Assembly (NCBI GenBank): GCA_024803745.1
Contig: JANJXV010000006.1
Coordinates: forward strand, 41,533,501-41,597,500
DNA from: Megascapheus bottae
Lineage: Eukaryota; Chordata; Mammalia; Rodentia; Geomyidae
DNA length: 64,000 nucleotides
Direction of reading: 5' to 3'
Shown here piece after piece: positions 1-10,844 of the stretch. Within the stretch, counting starts at the first letter, position 1. Each line of letters begins with the position of its first letter. The position numbers and the translations under genes are program-made. The notes beneath the pieces are model-generated. The model worked only from the letters and a program-made list of their open reading frames with translations, was not told where the DNA came from and did not search any database.

Positions 1-85
1 TTAAACTCTGGGCCTCGACACTGTCTTTGAGCTCTTCAGCTCAAGGATAGTGCTCTGCTACTATAAGCCAGAGCACCACTGCCTA
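1..85 (-). repeat. B1T SINE fragment (tRNA-like unit)
   Basis: The AACTCTGGGCC...GAGCTCTTCAGCTCAAGG signature is seen on the plus strand. The element is cut by the window edge. Confidence 0.7.
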
Positions 86-484
86 GACTGTATTTCTTTA
101 GAAAGAAATGAGTATGTGGTTGTGCCTGGCGATCAAACTGGAAATAATAGGCCCATCATTTTCCTTGCTCTCTTAGACATGGCCGAACTGGGGCAGAGGA
201 AAGGAACCTTCACACTGGGCCAAACATTTCACTTCCAGAGCTTGCAGGATGAGTAGGCTCTCGAGGAGAGATGGAGTAGGTAAGCACTTTGGAGAGAAGC
301 CTCGGGGAAGGCTAGCAAGAAAACACAATAACGAGTTGGGAGAAAGAAAAGAACACTCTTTTCTCAAACGTTTGTTGTGTTAATGGACTATATCTTTTTA
401 GGCAGGTTAATAAAGTTCATCCCTTATCTTGAATTGCTTTGACGTATTTGTGAGACCTACAAAATTACTCAGTTAAAAAGCTAG

Positions 485-662
485 ATGCGGGGCCAGGAGT
501 GTGCATAAAGCCCTGGGTTCAATTTCTTGCTAACACATACACAGAAAAAGCTGGAAGTGCTGTGGCTCAGGTGGTAGAGTGCTAGTTTTGAGCAAAAAAA
601 AAAAAAAAAAAGCTCAAGGACAGTGCCCAGTGTCCAGGTGCTGAGTTCAAGTCCCAGGATTA
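485..662 (+). repeat. T2 SINE
   Basis: Unit 1 has lost its A-box region. An internal A-run of 17 interrupts unit 2. Confidence 0.75.
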
Positions 663-937
663 CAATGTTGCGTTTCTCAGCTCCTATATAAACAGTTGTG
701 GCCATCTCACTAGGACCTAGTTAAGATATATGATCAAGGAAAAAGAAGGAAAGGAGGGACGATACATAAGCATCCTGAGTTTCCAAGAATATTGTCTTGG
801 CGTGTAGGAACAAGGGAAAGAAATGCGAATCATTCCGAACCCATTACTTGTAGTCACTGTTGGTCTGGGTCTCAAGACTTCAAGTTCAAAGACTGACAAC
901 TAAGGAAAGAATGAAAATCTAGGAGGTGATTTATTTT

Positions 938-1100
938 ATTGCCAGTCCTGGCCTTGAACTCAGAGCATGGACACTACCCTTGGGTTTCTCACAGCTAGAG
1001 CCACAGCACCACTTCTGGCTTTTTTCTATGTATGTGGTACCAAGGAATCGAACCCGGGTCTTTGTGCATGGTAGGCAAGCACTCTACAACTCCCAGCCCC
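938..1100 (-). repeat. T2 SINE
   Basis: Reads TGCCAGTCCTGG through ATCGAACCCGGG to CAGCCCC on the plus strand. It lies 140 bases from NAIP exon 5, in the next intron. Confidence 0.85.
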
Positions 1101-1241
1101 CTAATAATTTTTTTTAAAGCCCAGTGAAGGAATGTTAAACAAAGCAGACTCTTGTGTGCAGACTTATGTAAGCTCAAGATCATACCATCACATGAGGTTT
1201 AGCTGGTGACACATGGGAGGAAGTACTGCCTGTTGACTCAC

Positions 1242-1361
1242 CTGTAAAGATGAGGCCTGCCTTGGCCAGAAGAGGAACTCCCCCAGGGTACTTGTGGGGC
1301 CAGTTCTTAAAAGTGTCTATGCGTAGTTCTTCATTAGCGAAGACACTGTCATTATCGTAAG
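1242..1361 (-). CDS. NAIP: NAIP coding exon 5 (start of BIR3)
   Basis: Encodes [20 protein letters not shown]...[10 protein letters not shown]. The acceptor is attcaag and the donor ACAG/gtgagt. The next exon, with the BIR3 zinc ligands, is not found in the remaining 1.2 kb and must lie beyond the left edge. Confidence 0.93.
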
Positions 1362-4300
1362 CTTGAATAAAAAGTGTAGAGTGAGATCAGCAGACTTTGA
1401 TATTGCCCAGTTCAAGCTATCTCTCCCTATTTACAAATGGAATATAAGGTATGGACTTGGTGTCAAAAAATATTGGAGTGGTTAGAAAACAAGCAGGAAT
1501 TTAGATAAAATAAGACTGATCATGAGTTGCTGGAAGAGTGACTGCACAACACCATGTCTTGTCATGCACTGATAGACACGTCCACCATGTCAATGAATTC
1601 TCATAAACTCTATGCCCAGGATAATCTTAACTACAATCCCCGAATTTCTACCTTCCAGGGAGATTACAGATTGAGCCAATATATTTGGCATCTTTTGGTC
1701 TTTGTCAGTCATGGAGCTTAAACTCTGGGCCTGGGTGTTGTCCCTGAGCTCTTCAGCTCAAGGCAACTGTCCTACCCCTTGAGCCAAAGCCCTACTTTCC
1801 ATTTTCTAGTGGTTGTGTTGAAAGTTTCTAGGTCTTTAGTGCCCTGACTGTCTTTGAACCTCGATCCTCAGATCTCAGCCTCCTTGAATAGTAAGGATTA
1901 CAGACGTGAGCCATCATATCAGACTTCATATTTTATTTTTGAGACAGTAATGGTTTTGACCATAATGGTTTTGAACTCTCAATTCTTTTGCCTATACTTC
2001 CCAAGTAGCTGAGATTACAGAGATGTACAACTACACCTTTTGGGGGCCGAGTAATTCCATTCTAATAACTTTCTGCTGAGACCTGCAGTAGGGGTAAACA
2101 AGTGGGCCTCTTTATCCTGCCCACCTGTTGTGCTGATAGGCTACCGCACCCAATATAAGGAGGGGAGTTTTAGAGAGAGAGAGAGATTCCTGCCTTGAGG
2201 AAGCTGCGTGGCGTCTCTGTTCGTGCTCCAGAGAAGCAAGGCTGAGTGCGGGAGGACAGTGGGCCCTCTCCTCTCGCAGCTTGGACTGGTTGGGGTGTGT
2301 TTTTCCCATCCCTCCTCAAGAGGGACTGGGGATGAAGGACCCCGACATACACCCATCCAGTATTTTGTATGTCTAGGTCAAGCAAGTGTGAAGTCCAAAT
2401 CCTGACACCAGCAAAAGCAAAACCTACAGAGTTCAGACTGACCCTGAAGTGCTAGTGTTACCAGTGTATGCTACTATACTTGGAACTAATACTAGGTTTC
2501 TTGTTATTAATTTATTTTATTTATTTATTTTTACCAGTCATGGGCTTGAGCTCAGGGCCTGAGCACTGTCCTTGGATTTTCTCAAGGTTAGAGCTCTACC
2601 ATTTGAGCCCTCAGCACCATTTCTGGCTTTTTTCTATGTATGTGGTACCAAGGAATCGAACCCGGGTCTTTGTGCATGCTAGGCAAGCACTCTACCACTA
2701 GGCCAAACTCCTGGCCCTACTTTATTTTTAGGTTTGTGCTAGTACTGAGGCTTAAACTCAAGGCCTGCGTGCTCTTAGCTTTTTTTTTTTTTGCCAGCTG
2801 GGGCTTGGACTCAGGGCCTGAGCACTGTCCTTGGGCTTTCTCAAGGCTAGAGCTCTACCACTTGAGCCTCAGCACTACTTACGGCTTTTTTTTTCTATGT
2901 ATGTGGTACCAAGAATTGAACCTGGGTCTTCGTGCATGCGAGGCAAGCACTTTAACCACTAGGCCAAATTCCTGGCCCAGTTTTTTTTTTTTTTTTAATG
3001 CTGGTGCTCTACCACTTCAGCTTTTTGGTGGCTAATTGAAGATAACAGTATCTCAGATATGAGCCAGTCGAGGTGGGTCATGTATGTAATCCTAGCTACT
3101 TAGGAGGCTGAGATCTGAGGATCGAGATTCAAAACCAGCCAGGCTACTACAAAGCTCAGTGCCCATGAGACTCTTATCTCCAATTAATCACCAGAAAACT
3201 GGAAGTGGCGCTATGGCTCAAGGGGTAAGATGGTAGCCTTGAGCTGAAGAGCCTAGAGACAGTGCCCAGGTCCAGAGTTTAAGTTCCAAGACTGTTCTTA
3301 AGGAAAAAAAACGCATCTCAGATCATCTACACAGCTGGGTTTCAAATTGAGATTCTCAGATCCCAAGACTGGCTAGGATTAGAAGTATAAGTAACTAGTA
3401 CCAGGCTATTACTTCTATTTTTAAGTCTGTATTATTTAATTCCTTAATTGAGTCATTTAAAAACAATTTCAAGCTGGCATGGAACGTCTCACCTGTAACC
3501 CCAGCTAATCACGAAGTAGAGTTCCGGAAGACCTCCGATTCAAGGCCAGCTTGGGCAAAAGGTAAGTGACTCCATTTCAACAAATTAATTTGGCTTTACA
3601 GTGATTACAAGTACATATTCCATCACACAAATGTCTGAGAGCTTAGATCTCCAATTAACTAGAAAAATACTGAACTGGCTATACAGCTAGGCTGAGTTCA
3701 AGACAAGGTCCTGGAATAAGAAACAATCTCTGAGCTTCTCGCATCTTGGCATGAAGGCTACTGTGGTTTGTTGTAATTCTCAGAGCACAGTTGATCATGT
3801 TTTGAAATACAAAATCTAATTACTATTGAGCACAATGGAAAAACGGGGAATATCTTTTAAAAGTGAAACACTTTTTATATGAATGGCTAATCTAGACACA
3901 TTCTTTCTATTCCCACAAAAGAATAAAATCTTCAGTGTTTAAAGGGACAAAAAGCATAAGAACAACTAAACACAGCAAAACCATTGGGATATGTCTGAGT
4001 TTTCACCTGATGCCATAGGTAATTCTCTCTGGATCCAGGAATTCACAAAATGATCTCCCTGAGGAAAATAAAATACATGTTATAGATGGTTTGATGTATA
4101 ACATGGATATCTGGAGCAAAAATTTCTCCCAAAAGGGAGGAGCCTTATTAGACAGTAGCAGAGCTGCCATAGAAACATTTTTTTTTTTTTTTGGCCAGTC
4201 TTGGGTTGAACTTGGCCTGAGCACAGTTCTTGAGCTTTCTTTTTTCTTTTTCTTTTTTTTGCCAGTCCTGGGCTTGAGTTTAGGGCCTGAGCACTGTCCT

Positions 4301-7300
4301 TAGACTTTCTCAAGGCTAGAGCTCAACCATTTGAGCCTCAGCACCACTTCTGGCTTTTTTCTATGTATGTGGTACCGAGGAATCGAACCTGGGTCTTTGT
4401 GCATGCTAGGCAAGCACTCTACCACTATACCATACTCCTGGCTCATCATTTGAATTTTGAATCCTAGTGTTGGAAAAGTTTTCTTGTGTGTTTATGTGTG
4501 CTAGTACTGGGACTCAAAATCAGGACTTCATGCTCTAGCTTTGTTTTTTTAACTCAAGGCTCATGCTCTAGCACTTGAGCCATATCTCCATTTCTGGCAT
4601 TTTGCTTGCTCTTTGGAGATAAGTATCTCTCAGATTTGCCAAGCATGGTGGCTCACACCTGTAATCCTAGCTACGCAGGAAGATGAGCTCTGAGGATCAA
4701 GGTTCAAAGCCAGCCCAGGTGCAAAAAGACCTGAGAGTCTTACCTAGTTAATATTTAGAAAACAGGAAGTGAGTCTTGGCTCAAGAGTACAGCGGCAGTC
4801 TTGAGCTGAAGAGCTCAGGGACAGCAGCCAAGCTGAGTTCAAGCCCCAGGACCCACAAAAAAAATAGTCTCAGTCTGGTTTCCAACTTAAATTCTCACAT
4901 ATTTCAGCCACCCAAGTAACTTGAATAACTGGTGCTAGTGAGTCACCAGTACCTGGCTCTGGAAAGGTTTTTGGAACAGAGTAAAGAATAAAGGGTGACA
5001 TTATCCCCAAAGAAATGTACTCTCAGGCTGGGAGTGTGGCCTAGTGGAGAGTGCTTGCCTAGCATAATGAAGTCCTGGGTTCGATTCCTTGAACTGGATT
5101 AAAAAAAAACCAGAAACAAAAAAAAGAAAAGAAAAAAGAAATGTACTCTCAGCGTGACACTGGTGGCATAAGTCTGTACTCCTAGTTATTCATGAGGCTA
5201 AGATTTGAGGATTGTGGTTACAAGCTAGCCTAGATAAGAAAGTCTGTGAGACTCTTATTTTTAATTAACTACCAGAAAACTGGAAATGTAGCTGCAGCTG
5301 TATATGGTAGAACACTAGCCTTGAGGAGAAAAGCTTAAGGACAGCCCAACAGGAGACCTAGGCCCCCCCCCCTTTCTGCCAGTCCTGGGGCATGGGCTTG
5401 GGTATGGGCACTGTTCTTGAGCATTCTCAAAGCTAGAGCTCTACCACTTGATCCACAGCTCCATTTTTGGTTTCCTGTCAGGAACAGGTAAACCTTCAGT
5501 ACAATTTTGCTCTGCTTGTTTTTTTTTCCCCTATTTTTAAAAATTATTATAAATGTAATATATAGGGGGTTGGGTTACAGATACATAAGTCAGGTAAAGA
5601 GTGCATTATTATACAGGAAAAAGAGGTGCTAGGGGGCCAGGAGTGTGGCCTAGTAGTAGAGTTCTTGCCTAACATGCACTAAGCCCTTCTGTGTATATGG
5701 TACTGAGGAACTGAACTCAGGGCTTAGTGCATGTTAGGCAAATATTCTACCACTAGGCCACATTCCTGGTTTCCCTAGCACCTCTTTTTCACACTGAGTG
5801 TAAAAAATTTGTATCTGATCCCACAGATGTAGTTTAATAAGGACTTAAGAAACATAAAAAGTAACTATATTTAGGATACAAAAAATGTGGTACAATGGAA
5901 TTCTACACAGTCTACAGACAAGATAAAATAGTGGCATTCACTGGGAAGTGCAAACCATGTTGAGTGAGATAAGTCGGTATCAAAAGAACAAAAGACACAT
6001 GGTCTCCTTGATATGTGGATATTAGATCCAAGCAGTACAAAAGCAATGACTCGGGTACTCAAAGTTATTGACACAGTCTGGGAGATATAACTGCACAGAC
6101 ATAAAAATCTGTGATGGGGGGTGGGGTGGGGGGAGGGTAATGGGTACCAAGACATATGAAAGGGTAGCAATGTATGTGAATTAATGCACCTGCTATCTGG
6201 CAAATATCATGTAACCCTTTTATTAATTACAATAAAAATATATTAAAAAAATCTGTGACGGGATATATACTCTATAGACATAGTTATATAGAAAGAAAAA
6301 AAAGAAGGGCTGGGAGTTTGGTCTACTGGTAGAGTGCTTGCCTAGCATGCACGAAAATCCAGGTTTGATTCCTAGGTACCACACACACAGAAATAGCTGG
6401 AAATGGTGCCATGGCTCAAGTGGTAGAGCTCTAGCCTTGAAAAAGCCCAAGGGCATTGCTCAGGCCCTGAATTCAACCCAAGGATTGGAAAAAAATGAAA
6501 ATTAAAAAGTACATTCAGACTGCACATAATCTTGAGTAAGTCATCCACCTGGGGTGACTGCACTCAGTTTTTTCCTGAGAAAACCCCCCTCCTCTCTAGT
6601 CCACGCTTTCTACATGGTCTGATCTTAAGGTCATGGCCAATCCATTCTTTCTCTTTGCTCCCCTCTCCCTCTCTCTCTCCCCCACCTCCCTCTCTCTCTT
6701 TGTGTGGGACTCAAACTGGCTATCTGGTGCTTTTGGGTAAGTGGCAGCCACCCTACCACTTGAGCCACGCCTCCAACCACTCCATTGTCTTCTTTGCTTA
6801 AGCCTATTTTGGGTTACATTTCCTGTTACTTTCACTAGGAAGTCCTTACTGGTGCAGTCTCACAACTAGCGGAGAGGAGCCATATGGGGAAGAGCCAGGT
6901 GAGAAGACTTAGGCAGGCCTTCAGAAGGGGACATGCATTTTTATTATTTAGTTATTTAGTTGGTTGTGGGCCCTGAACTTGGCCGGGGCACTGTCCCTGA
7001 GCTCTTCAGCTCAAGAGTATCATCCTACCCCTTCAGCCACAGCACCACTTCTGGTTTTCTGGTGGTTAAATGGAGATGAGTCTCACAGACTAGTACTTGA
7101 ACTGGCTTCAAACTGTGATCCTCTGATCTCAGCCTCCTCAGTAGCTAGGATTATAGGCGTGAACCACTGCACCTAGCTTGCTTTTTTATTTTTGAGAGGC
7201 AGAGTAATAAAAGGAGAAAGGAAAAAATAGAATCTATGACAGAAAAAGTATTGATCCAGACATGTCATTAAAAATCAAGTGGAGAAAAAAGTTTGCTGTT

Positions 7301-7859
7301 TATTAATTACCGTTATGTCAATAAATCCCTTGTAGCTTTGAATATACTGGGCAATTTCCTCGGAGGATTTCTTACTTCGAAGAAATTCACATCTACAATG
7401 AAAAATATATTTTATATTTACTCCACTATTGTAATAGAGATGTCCTATCTCACAATAAATATTTGTCAAAAATGTATTAATTTTTGTTGCTGTTATTGAC
7501 CATGGGCTTTAACTCTGGGTCTAGGTTCTGGCCCTAAGCTCTTCAGCTCAAGGCTAATACTCCACCACCTTGAGCCACAGAATCATTTTCAAACAATGTA
7601 TTAACTTTTATACTTCAATAAAACTGCCCAGACTGGGTGCCAGTGGCTTACGCCTGTAACCCTAGCTACTCAAAAGGCTAAGATGGGAGGACTATGGTTC
7701 AAGCCAGTCTGGACAGGAAAGTCTGTGAGGATCTTATCACCTATAAAGTATTTGAAAAAAGCTGGAAATGGGGCTGTGACTCAAGTGGCAGAGTGCTGGC
7801 CTTCAGTAAAAGAAGCTCAGGGACAGTGCCCAGCCCTCCAGTTCATGCCTCAGGACTGG

Positions 7860-7910
<51 letters not shown>

Positions 7911-10192
7911 AAATCCACTTACTTGGGAAACCACTTGGCATGCTCCTTCCAAGGGTCATCTCCTGCCTCCCAATTTCCTAAGCATCCACCACAGGAGACA
8001 CACTGCACAGTGTCCCTTTTACCTACAAAGGGAGGAAAACATTGTGTGTGATTATTTTGTGGATGACCAACACACGTTCTCTTGTAACCATTACACTGAG
8101 TCTTTATCCACAGGCCTGCTTCCCCTAATGGTTACTTTCTGAGCATGGACCCCCCTCCCTCATCCATGGACCAGTGTCACTTCCAGATCTCTAAACTTCT
8201 GCAGTCAGTATGTGTGCTCTAGGGACTTCCCAGAGCTCACATGATGTTCTCTGAGCTTTCAGGACAACAGTAATGACAGCTGACACACGCTATGACTGCC
8301 TATAGTAAGTCAGTTAGGAGACCCCATACTTGTTTAAAGTGATAACAGACCACTTCATACTTGCCAATCACATCTGCCAAGCAGGCACTCTACCATTTGA
8401 ATCATGCTCCCATTCCTCGTTTCCTTTCACTATTTTTTTTTCCAGATAGGATCTTTTATGTTTGCCCAGGATTGGCCTTGCACCTGTCCTCCTACCTTTG
8501 CCTCCCGCATTGCCAGAATTATAGACATGTACCACATACCTGGCTAGCTACAGATAGTATTTTCTTTCTTTTTTCTTTTTTTTTTTTGTCGGTCATGGGG
8601 CTTGAACTTTGGGCCTGGGCACTGTCCCTGAGCTCTTCAGCTCAAGGCTATTGCCCTATGCCTTGAGCAACAGTGCCACTTCCAGTTTTCTAGTAGTTAA
8701 TTGGAGATGAGTTTCACAGTCTTTAGTGCCAGACTGTGCCCGACCTGGCTTTGAACCATGATCCTCAGAGCTCAGCCTCCTGACTAGCTAGGATTATAGG
8801 TGTGAGCCACCATGCCTGGCTTACACAGTATTTTCTAAGATCTAAATTTAAGGACAAATAACCTTAATCTCTACATAGTTGGAGTTATACATGCTACTCC
8901 TAAAATAAATTAAAATCTGGTGCCAGTTGTTACATCCTAACTATTCAAGAAGCTGAGATCTGAAGATCATTTTTCTGCCAATCTGGGCAGAAAAGTCTGA
9001 GACTGTTATTTCCAATTAACCACAAAAAGATTAAGTAAAGCTGTGGTTCAATTGCTATAGCACTAAGCCTTGAGTGAAAATCCTTGGAGATGGTGCTCTA
9101 GTACTGGTATATTCAACACATACACACACACACACATACCCACACTGAAAACCAAAGTAAAATCAATGAATTTGAATTTTCATTTCTTTATTTTTGCCAG
9201 TCCTGGGGCTTGAACTTAGGACCTGGTTACTATCCTTGGACTTTCTCAAGGGTAGAGCTCTACTATTTGAGCCACAGCACCACTTCCAGCTTTTTCTATG
9301 TATGTGGTACCAAGGAATGGAATCTGGGTCTTCATGCATGCTAGGCAGGCTAGTCTCCCGGCCTCTGAAGTTGAATTTTTTTTTTTTTTGGTGGGTCATG
9401 GGGCTTGAACTCTGGGCCTAGGTGCTGTCCCTGAGCTCTTCAGCTCAACACTACGGCCCTAATCCTTGAGCCACAGCCCCACTTCCCATGAAGTTGAATT
9501 TTAATAAGGTAAACAGAACACAATGAACAAATGAGAGACAAATCACAGAATATTATAAAAAGCAACCAAACTATGCTATCTAAAAGATAGCACAGAAATC
9601 ATTCAGAAAAGGGTTTCAAGATACCTGTGAAGGCGAAGCCAGCTGCAGAGAGTCCCTGAGGGGATATTCCCTGGACATAAAATGGCCAGTTCTGGAAGGA
9701 TTCCAGTCTGGCCTCCTCTTCTTGATACTTGGCTTTGTCCCCTCTCAGCCCACAGGCTGAGCTCTTCACTCTTATGTCATACTTGGAAATGTTGCCAACG
9801 TCTTTGCCCAAAAGGAAGTCACAATCTGGTTGAAATTTCTTGTGCTCTCCTAGGGGAAGTTTTCTGAGGGAGGTGCCAAAGAGGATTAAACTACAACAGA
9901 AGCATCGGATCTCAGATTTTATGCCAGTGAAGTAAAAGCCAGCAGCTGCCATCTCCTGGGGTGTCCAGCAACTGTCCAAGTTATAAGTCATAAAAGTCTT
10001 CAACCGCTTTTCTTCACTACGCATGTGCGCGTTAAAATCTTTCTGAACCTCTCTGTGGGCTCTGTACCGCTCTTCTTTTGCTTTCTTTGCAAGTTGAACT
10101 AGATCTGTGCCCAGAAAGCCAGAAAAGGCTGAGAGCAAGTCATAATCATAGTGGGAAGTCGTCTCCTCAGGGGCCTTCTCCTCACTAGCCAT
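1242..10192 (-). CDS. NAIP: NAIP (BIRC1), 5' part of the coding region, five exons, continues off the left edge
   Basis: NLR family apoptosis inhibitory protein is the cytosolic sensor that, with NLRC4, forms an inflammasome in response to bacterial flagellin and type III secretion proteins. The five exons (9625-10192, 7923-8022, 7311-7392, 4007-4058, 1242-1361) join in phase to 922 coding bases, residues 1 to about 308. BIR1 covers about residues 63-128 with zinc ligands C97, C100, H117 and C124. BIR2 covers about 162-229 with C197, C200, H217 and C224. BIR3 begins in the last exon and its zinc ligands lie outside the window. The NACHT and LRR parts would be further left. The start ATG matches the human NAIP start region and sits directly after a splice acceptor (acaag/ATGG). 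No frameshift or stop was seen. Rodents often carry several NAIP paralogues, so which copy this is cannot be told from here. Confidence 0.95.
1697..1927 (-). repeat. B1T SINE
   Basis: A full-length but diverged copy in the intron upstream of NAIP exon 5. Confidence 0.8.
1930..2040 (-). repeat. old B1-like fragment
   Basis: Only the 7SL-like half (CCAAGTAGCTGAGATTACAG) is recognisable. Confidence 0.5.
2045..2420 (+). other. unique GC-richer block with TATA-like box, possible solo LTR
   Basis: Contains CAATATAAGGAGGGG at about 2150, then a GA run and CpG-bearing sequence unlike the surrounding intron. The layout resembles an LTR with promoter, but no terminal repeats were confirmed and no family is assigned. 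Confidence 0.25.
2530..2718 (-). repeat. T2 SINE
   Basis: A near-consensus copy ending CTCCTGGCCC. Confidence 0.9.
2792..2979 (-). repeat. T2 SINE
   Basis: The second of a same-strand pair. It has an expanded T run before the unit junction. Confidence 0.9.
3061..3310 (+). repeat. B1T SINE
   Basis: Full length, with tail AAGGAAAAAAAA. Confidence 0.85.
3473..3565 (+). repeat. old B1 monomer-like fragment
   Basis: CACCTGTAACCCCAGCTAATC is followed by a diverged 7SL-like body. No tRNA-like half is seen. Confidence 0.5.
4007..4058 (-). CDS. NAIP: NAIP coding exon 4 (BIR2-BIR3 linker)
   Basis: A 52-base exon encoding [17 protein letters not shown]. The acceptor is ttcctcag and the donor TCAG/gtgaaa. 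It matches the human linker [17 protein letters not shown] at all but two positions. Confidence 0.94.
4258..4442 (-). repeat. T2 SINE
   Basis: A near-consensus copy about 200 bases upstream of NAIP exon 4. Confidence 0.9.
4498..4960 (-). repeat. B1T SINE split by a younger B1T insertion
   Basis: The tRNA-like half lies at 4498-4637 and the B1 half at 4864-4960. They are separated by a plus-strand copy that entered at the TCTCAG motif. Confidence 0.7.
4638..4862 (+). repeat. B1T SINE nested in another B1T
   Basis: Complete with A tail. The repeated TCTCAG on both sides is compatible with a target-site duplication. Confidence 0.8.
5028..5110 (+). repeat. ID-like monomer
   Basis: Only unit 1 of T2 is present (GGTTCGATTCC B box), followed by an A-rich tail. 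Confidence 0.75.
5148..5360 (+). repeat. B1T SINE
   Basis: A diverged copy whose tRNA-like unit ends at a C run near 5365. Confidence 0.7.
5373..5480 (-). repeat. T2 SINE fragment
   Basis: Only unit 2 remains. Confidence 0.65.
5530..5616 (-). mobile_element. L1 3' end fragment
   Basis: The minus-strand L1 3' untranslated sequence resembles the tail of the copy at 36768-37956 (GGGTTACA, then GTGCATTA). Confidence 0.5.
5617..5790. repeat. 70-base inverted repeat around a T2 unit
   Basis: The left arm is 5617-5686, the right arm 5720-5790 and the loop 33 bases. Each arm holds a T2 unit-1 fragment (GCCTAACATGCACTAAGCCC) plus the same flank (GAAAAAGAGGTGCTAGGG). Confidence 0.85.
5855..6252 (+). 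mobile_element. L1 3' end (ORF2 end and 3' untranslated region)
   Basis: The text from GGAATTCTACAC onward follows the end of L1 ORF2. A G-rich 3' untranslated region (GGGGGGTGGGG) and an A-rich tail at about 6240 follow. Confidence 0.7.
6306..6488 (+). repeat. T2 SINE
   Basis: Both units are present, with CAGGTTTGATTCC as the B box. Confidence 0.88.
6660..6702 (+). repeat. pyrimidine-rich low-complexity tract
   Basis: Imperfect CTCTCTCC repeats directly before a tRNA-like fragment. Confidence 0.7.
6703..6778 (-). repeat. old tRNA-like SINE unit
   Basis: GGGACTCAAACTGGC...CCACTTGAGCCACG is the tRNA-like module without a B1 half. Confidence 0.5.
6960..7178 (-). repeat. B1T SINE
   Basis: A full-length copy about 130 bases past the donor of NAIP coding exon 3. 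Confidence 0.85.
7311..7392 (-). CDS. NAIP: NAIP coding exon 3 (end of BIR2)
   Basis: Encodes [20 protein letters not shown] and onward to DIT. Its first Cys (C224) is the last BIR2 zinc ligand. The acceptor is attgtag and the donor ACG/gtaatt. Phase agrees on both sides. Confidence 0.95.
7500..7583 (-). repeat. B1T SINE fragment
   Basis: Only the tRNA-like half is present, about 110 bases upstream of NAIP coding exon 3. Confidence 0.7.
7626..7860 (+). repeat. B1T SINE
   Basis: Full length. Its tail has turned into the dinucleotide repeat that follows. Confidence 0.85.
7861..7909 (+). repeat. (CA)n microsatellite
   Basis: About 24 uninterrupted CA units. On the NAIP transcript they read (UG)n, starting about 15 bases after a splice donor. 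Confidence 0.97.
7923..8022 (-). CDS. NAIP: NAIP coding exon 2 (BIR2 zinc core)
   Basis: Bounded by acceptor ttgtag and donor AA/gtaagt. Encodes [20 protein letters not shown]...HAKWFP, with the BIR zinc pattern C-x2-C and H217. Human NAIP has Phe where this copy has Val198. A long dinucleotide repeat begins about 15 bases into the downstream intron. Confidence 0.95.
8375..8546 (-). repeat. old SINE remnant
   Basis: A tRNA-like start (GGCACTCTACCATTTGAATC) and a B1-like end (CCAGAATTATAGACATG) are both strongly diverged. Confidence 0.45.
8587..8822 (-). repeat. B1T SINE
   Basis: A near-consensus full-length copy. Confidence 0.9.
8919..9150 (+). repeat. B1T SINE with (CA)n tail
   Basis: A diverged copy. 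CACACA units occupy about 9117-9140. Confidence 0.7.
9193..9363 (-). repeat. T2 SINE
   Basis: Lacks the CTCTACCACTAGG segment close to its 5' end. Confidence 0.85.
9388..9487 (-). repeat. B1T SINE fragment
   Basis: The tRNA-like half only, 140 bases past the donor of NAIP coding exon 1. Confidence 0.8.
9625..10192 (-). CDS. NAIP: NAIP coding exon 1 (start codon, BIR1, start of BIR2)
   Basis: Contains 189 codons plus one base, beginning [10 protein letters not shown]. The BIR1 motif reads CFCC...EHKKFQPDC. The donor is ACAG/gtatct just after GFAFT. The N-terminal 55 residues are the part most diverged from human. Confidence 0.96.
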
Positions 10193-10380
10193 CTTGTAAA
10201 AAAGTAGGGAAAGGGAAGGTTACTGGGGATATTAACATTTTTATTATAAAGAACATGTTTTGACTGTTCATGATGAAGGTAGAAGGAGAAGGAAGACCCA
10301 AATTTTCTCATTTACCTGATGAAAACAGAGGTAGAAGACTTGGATTCTTCTTTCTTTCATTTTTGTCTCTCTCTCTTTTT

Positions 10381-10564
10381 TTTGCCAGTCCTGGGCTTGA
10401 GCTCAGGGCCTGAGCACTGTCCTTGGGCTTTCTCAAACCTAGAGCACTACCACTTGAGCCACAGCACCCCTCCTGGCTTTTTGTGTATGTGGTACTTAGG
10501 AATAGGACCCGGCTCTTCATGCATGCTAGGCAAGCACTCCACCACCAGGCCAAACTCCTGGTCC
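10381..10564 (-). repeat. T2 SINE
   Basis: Complete, within the intron 5' of the NAIP start-codon exon. Confidence 0.9.
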
Positions 10565-10609
10565 CTCTTTTTACTTTCTTTCCTTCCCTCTATCTCTTTC
10601 TTTTCTTCC

Positions 10610-10829
10610 TGTGCCAGTCCTAGGGCTTGAATTCAGAGCCTGGGGCTTGGAACTCAGGGTCTAAACACTATCCTTGGGCTTTCCTCAAGGCTATCCTTGG
10701 GCTTTTCCTCTACCACCTGAGCCACAGCACCACTTCTGGCTTTTTTTTATGTATGTGGTACTCAGGAATCGAACCTGGGTCTTTGTACATCTAGGCAATC
10801 ACTCTACCACTAGGCCAAATTCCCAGCCT
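10610..10829 (-). repeat. T2 SINE with internal duplications
   Basis: Two short tandem duplications (GGGCTTG.AATTCAG and CTATCCTTGGGCTTT) lengthen unit 2. Confidence 0.85.
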
Positions 10830-10844
10830 TGAACTTCTTTTTGC

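Noticed and set aside
983..1100. tRNA-like B boxes (GGTTCGATTCC) as real tRNA genes, here and at dozens of places
   Set aside because: Each lies in a dimeric or chimeric SINE with an A tail. No cloverleaf with acceptor stem and anticodon loop could be drawn by eye.
2640..3035. 131-codon plus-strand frame
   Set aside because: It runs antisense across two T2 SINEs. The same peptide pattern ([20 protein letters not shown]) recurs wherever a minus-strand T2 copy occurs.
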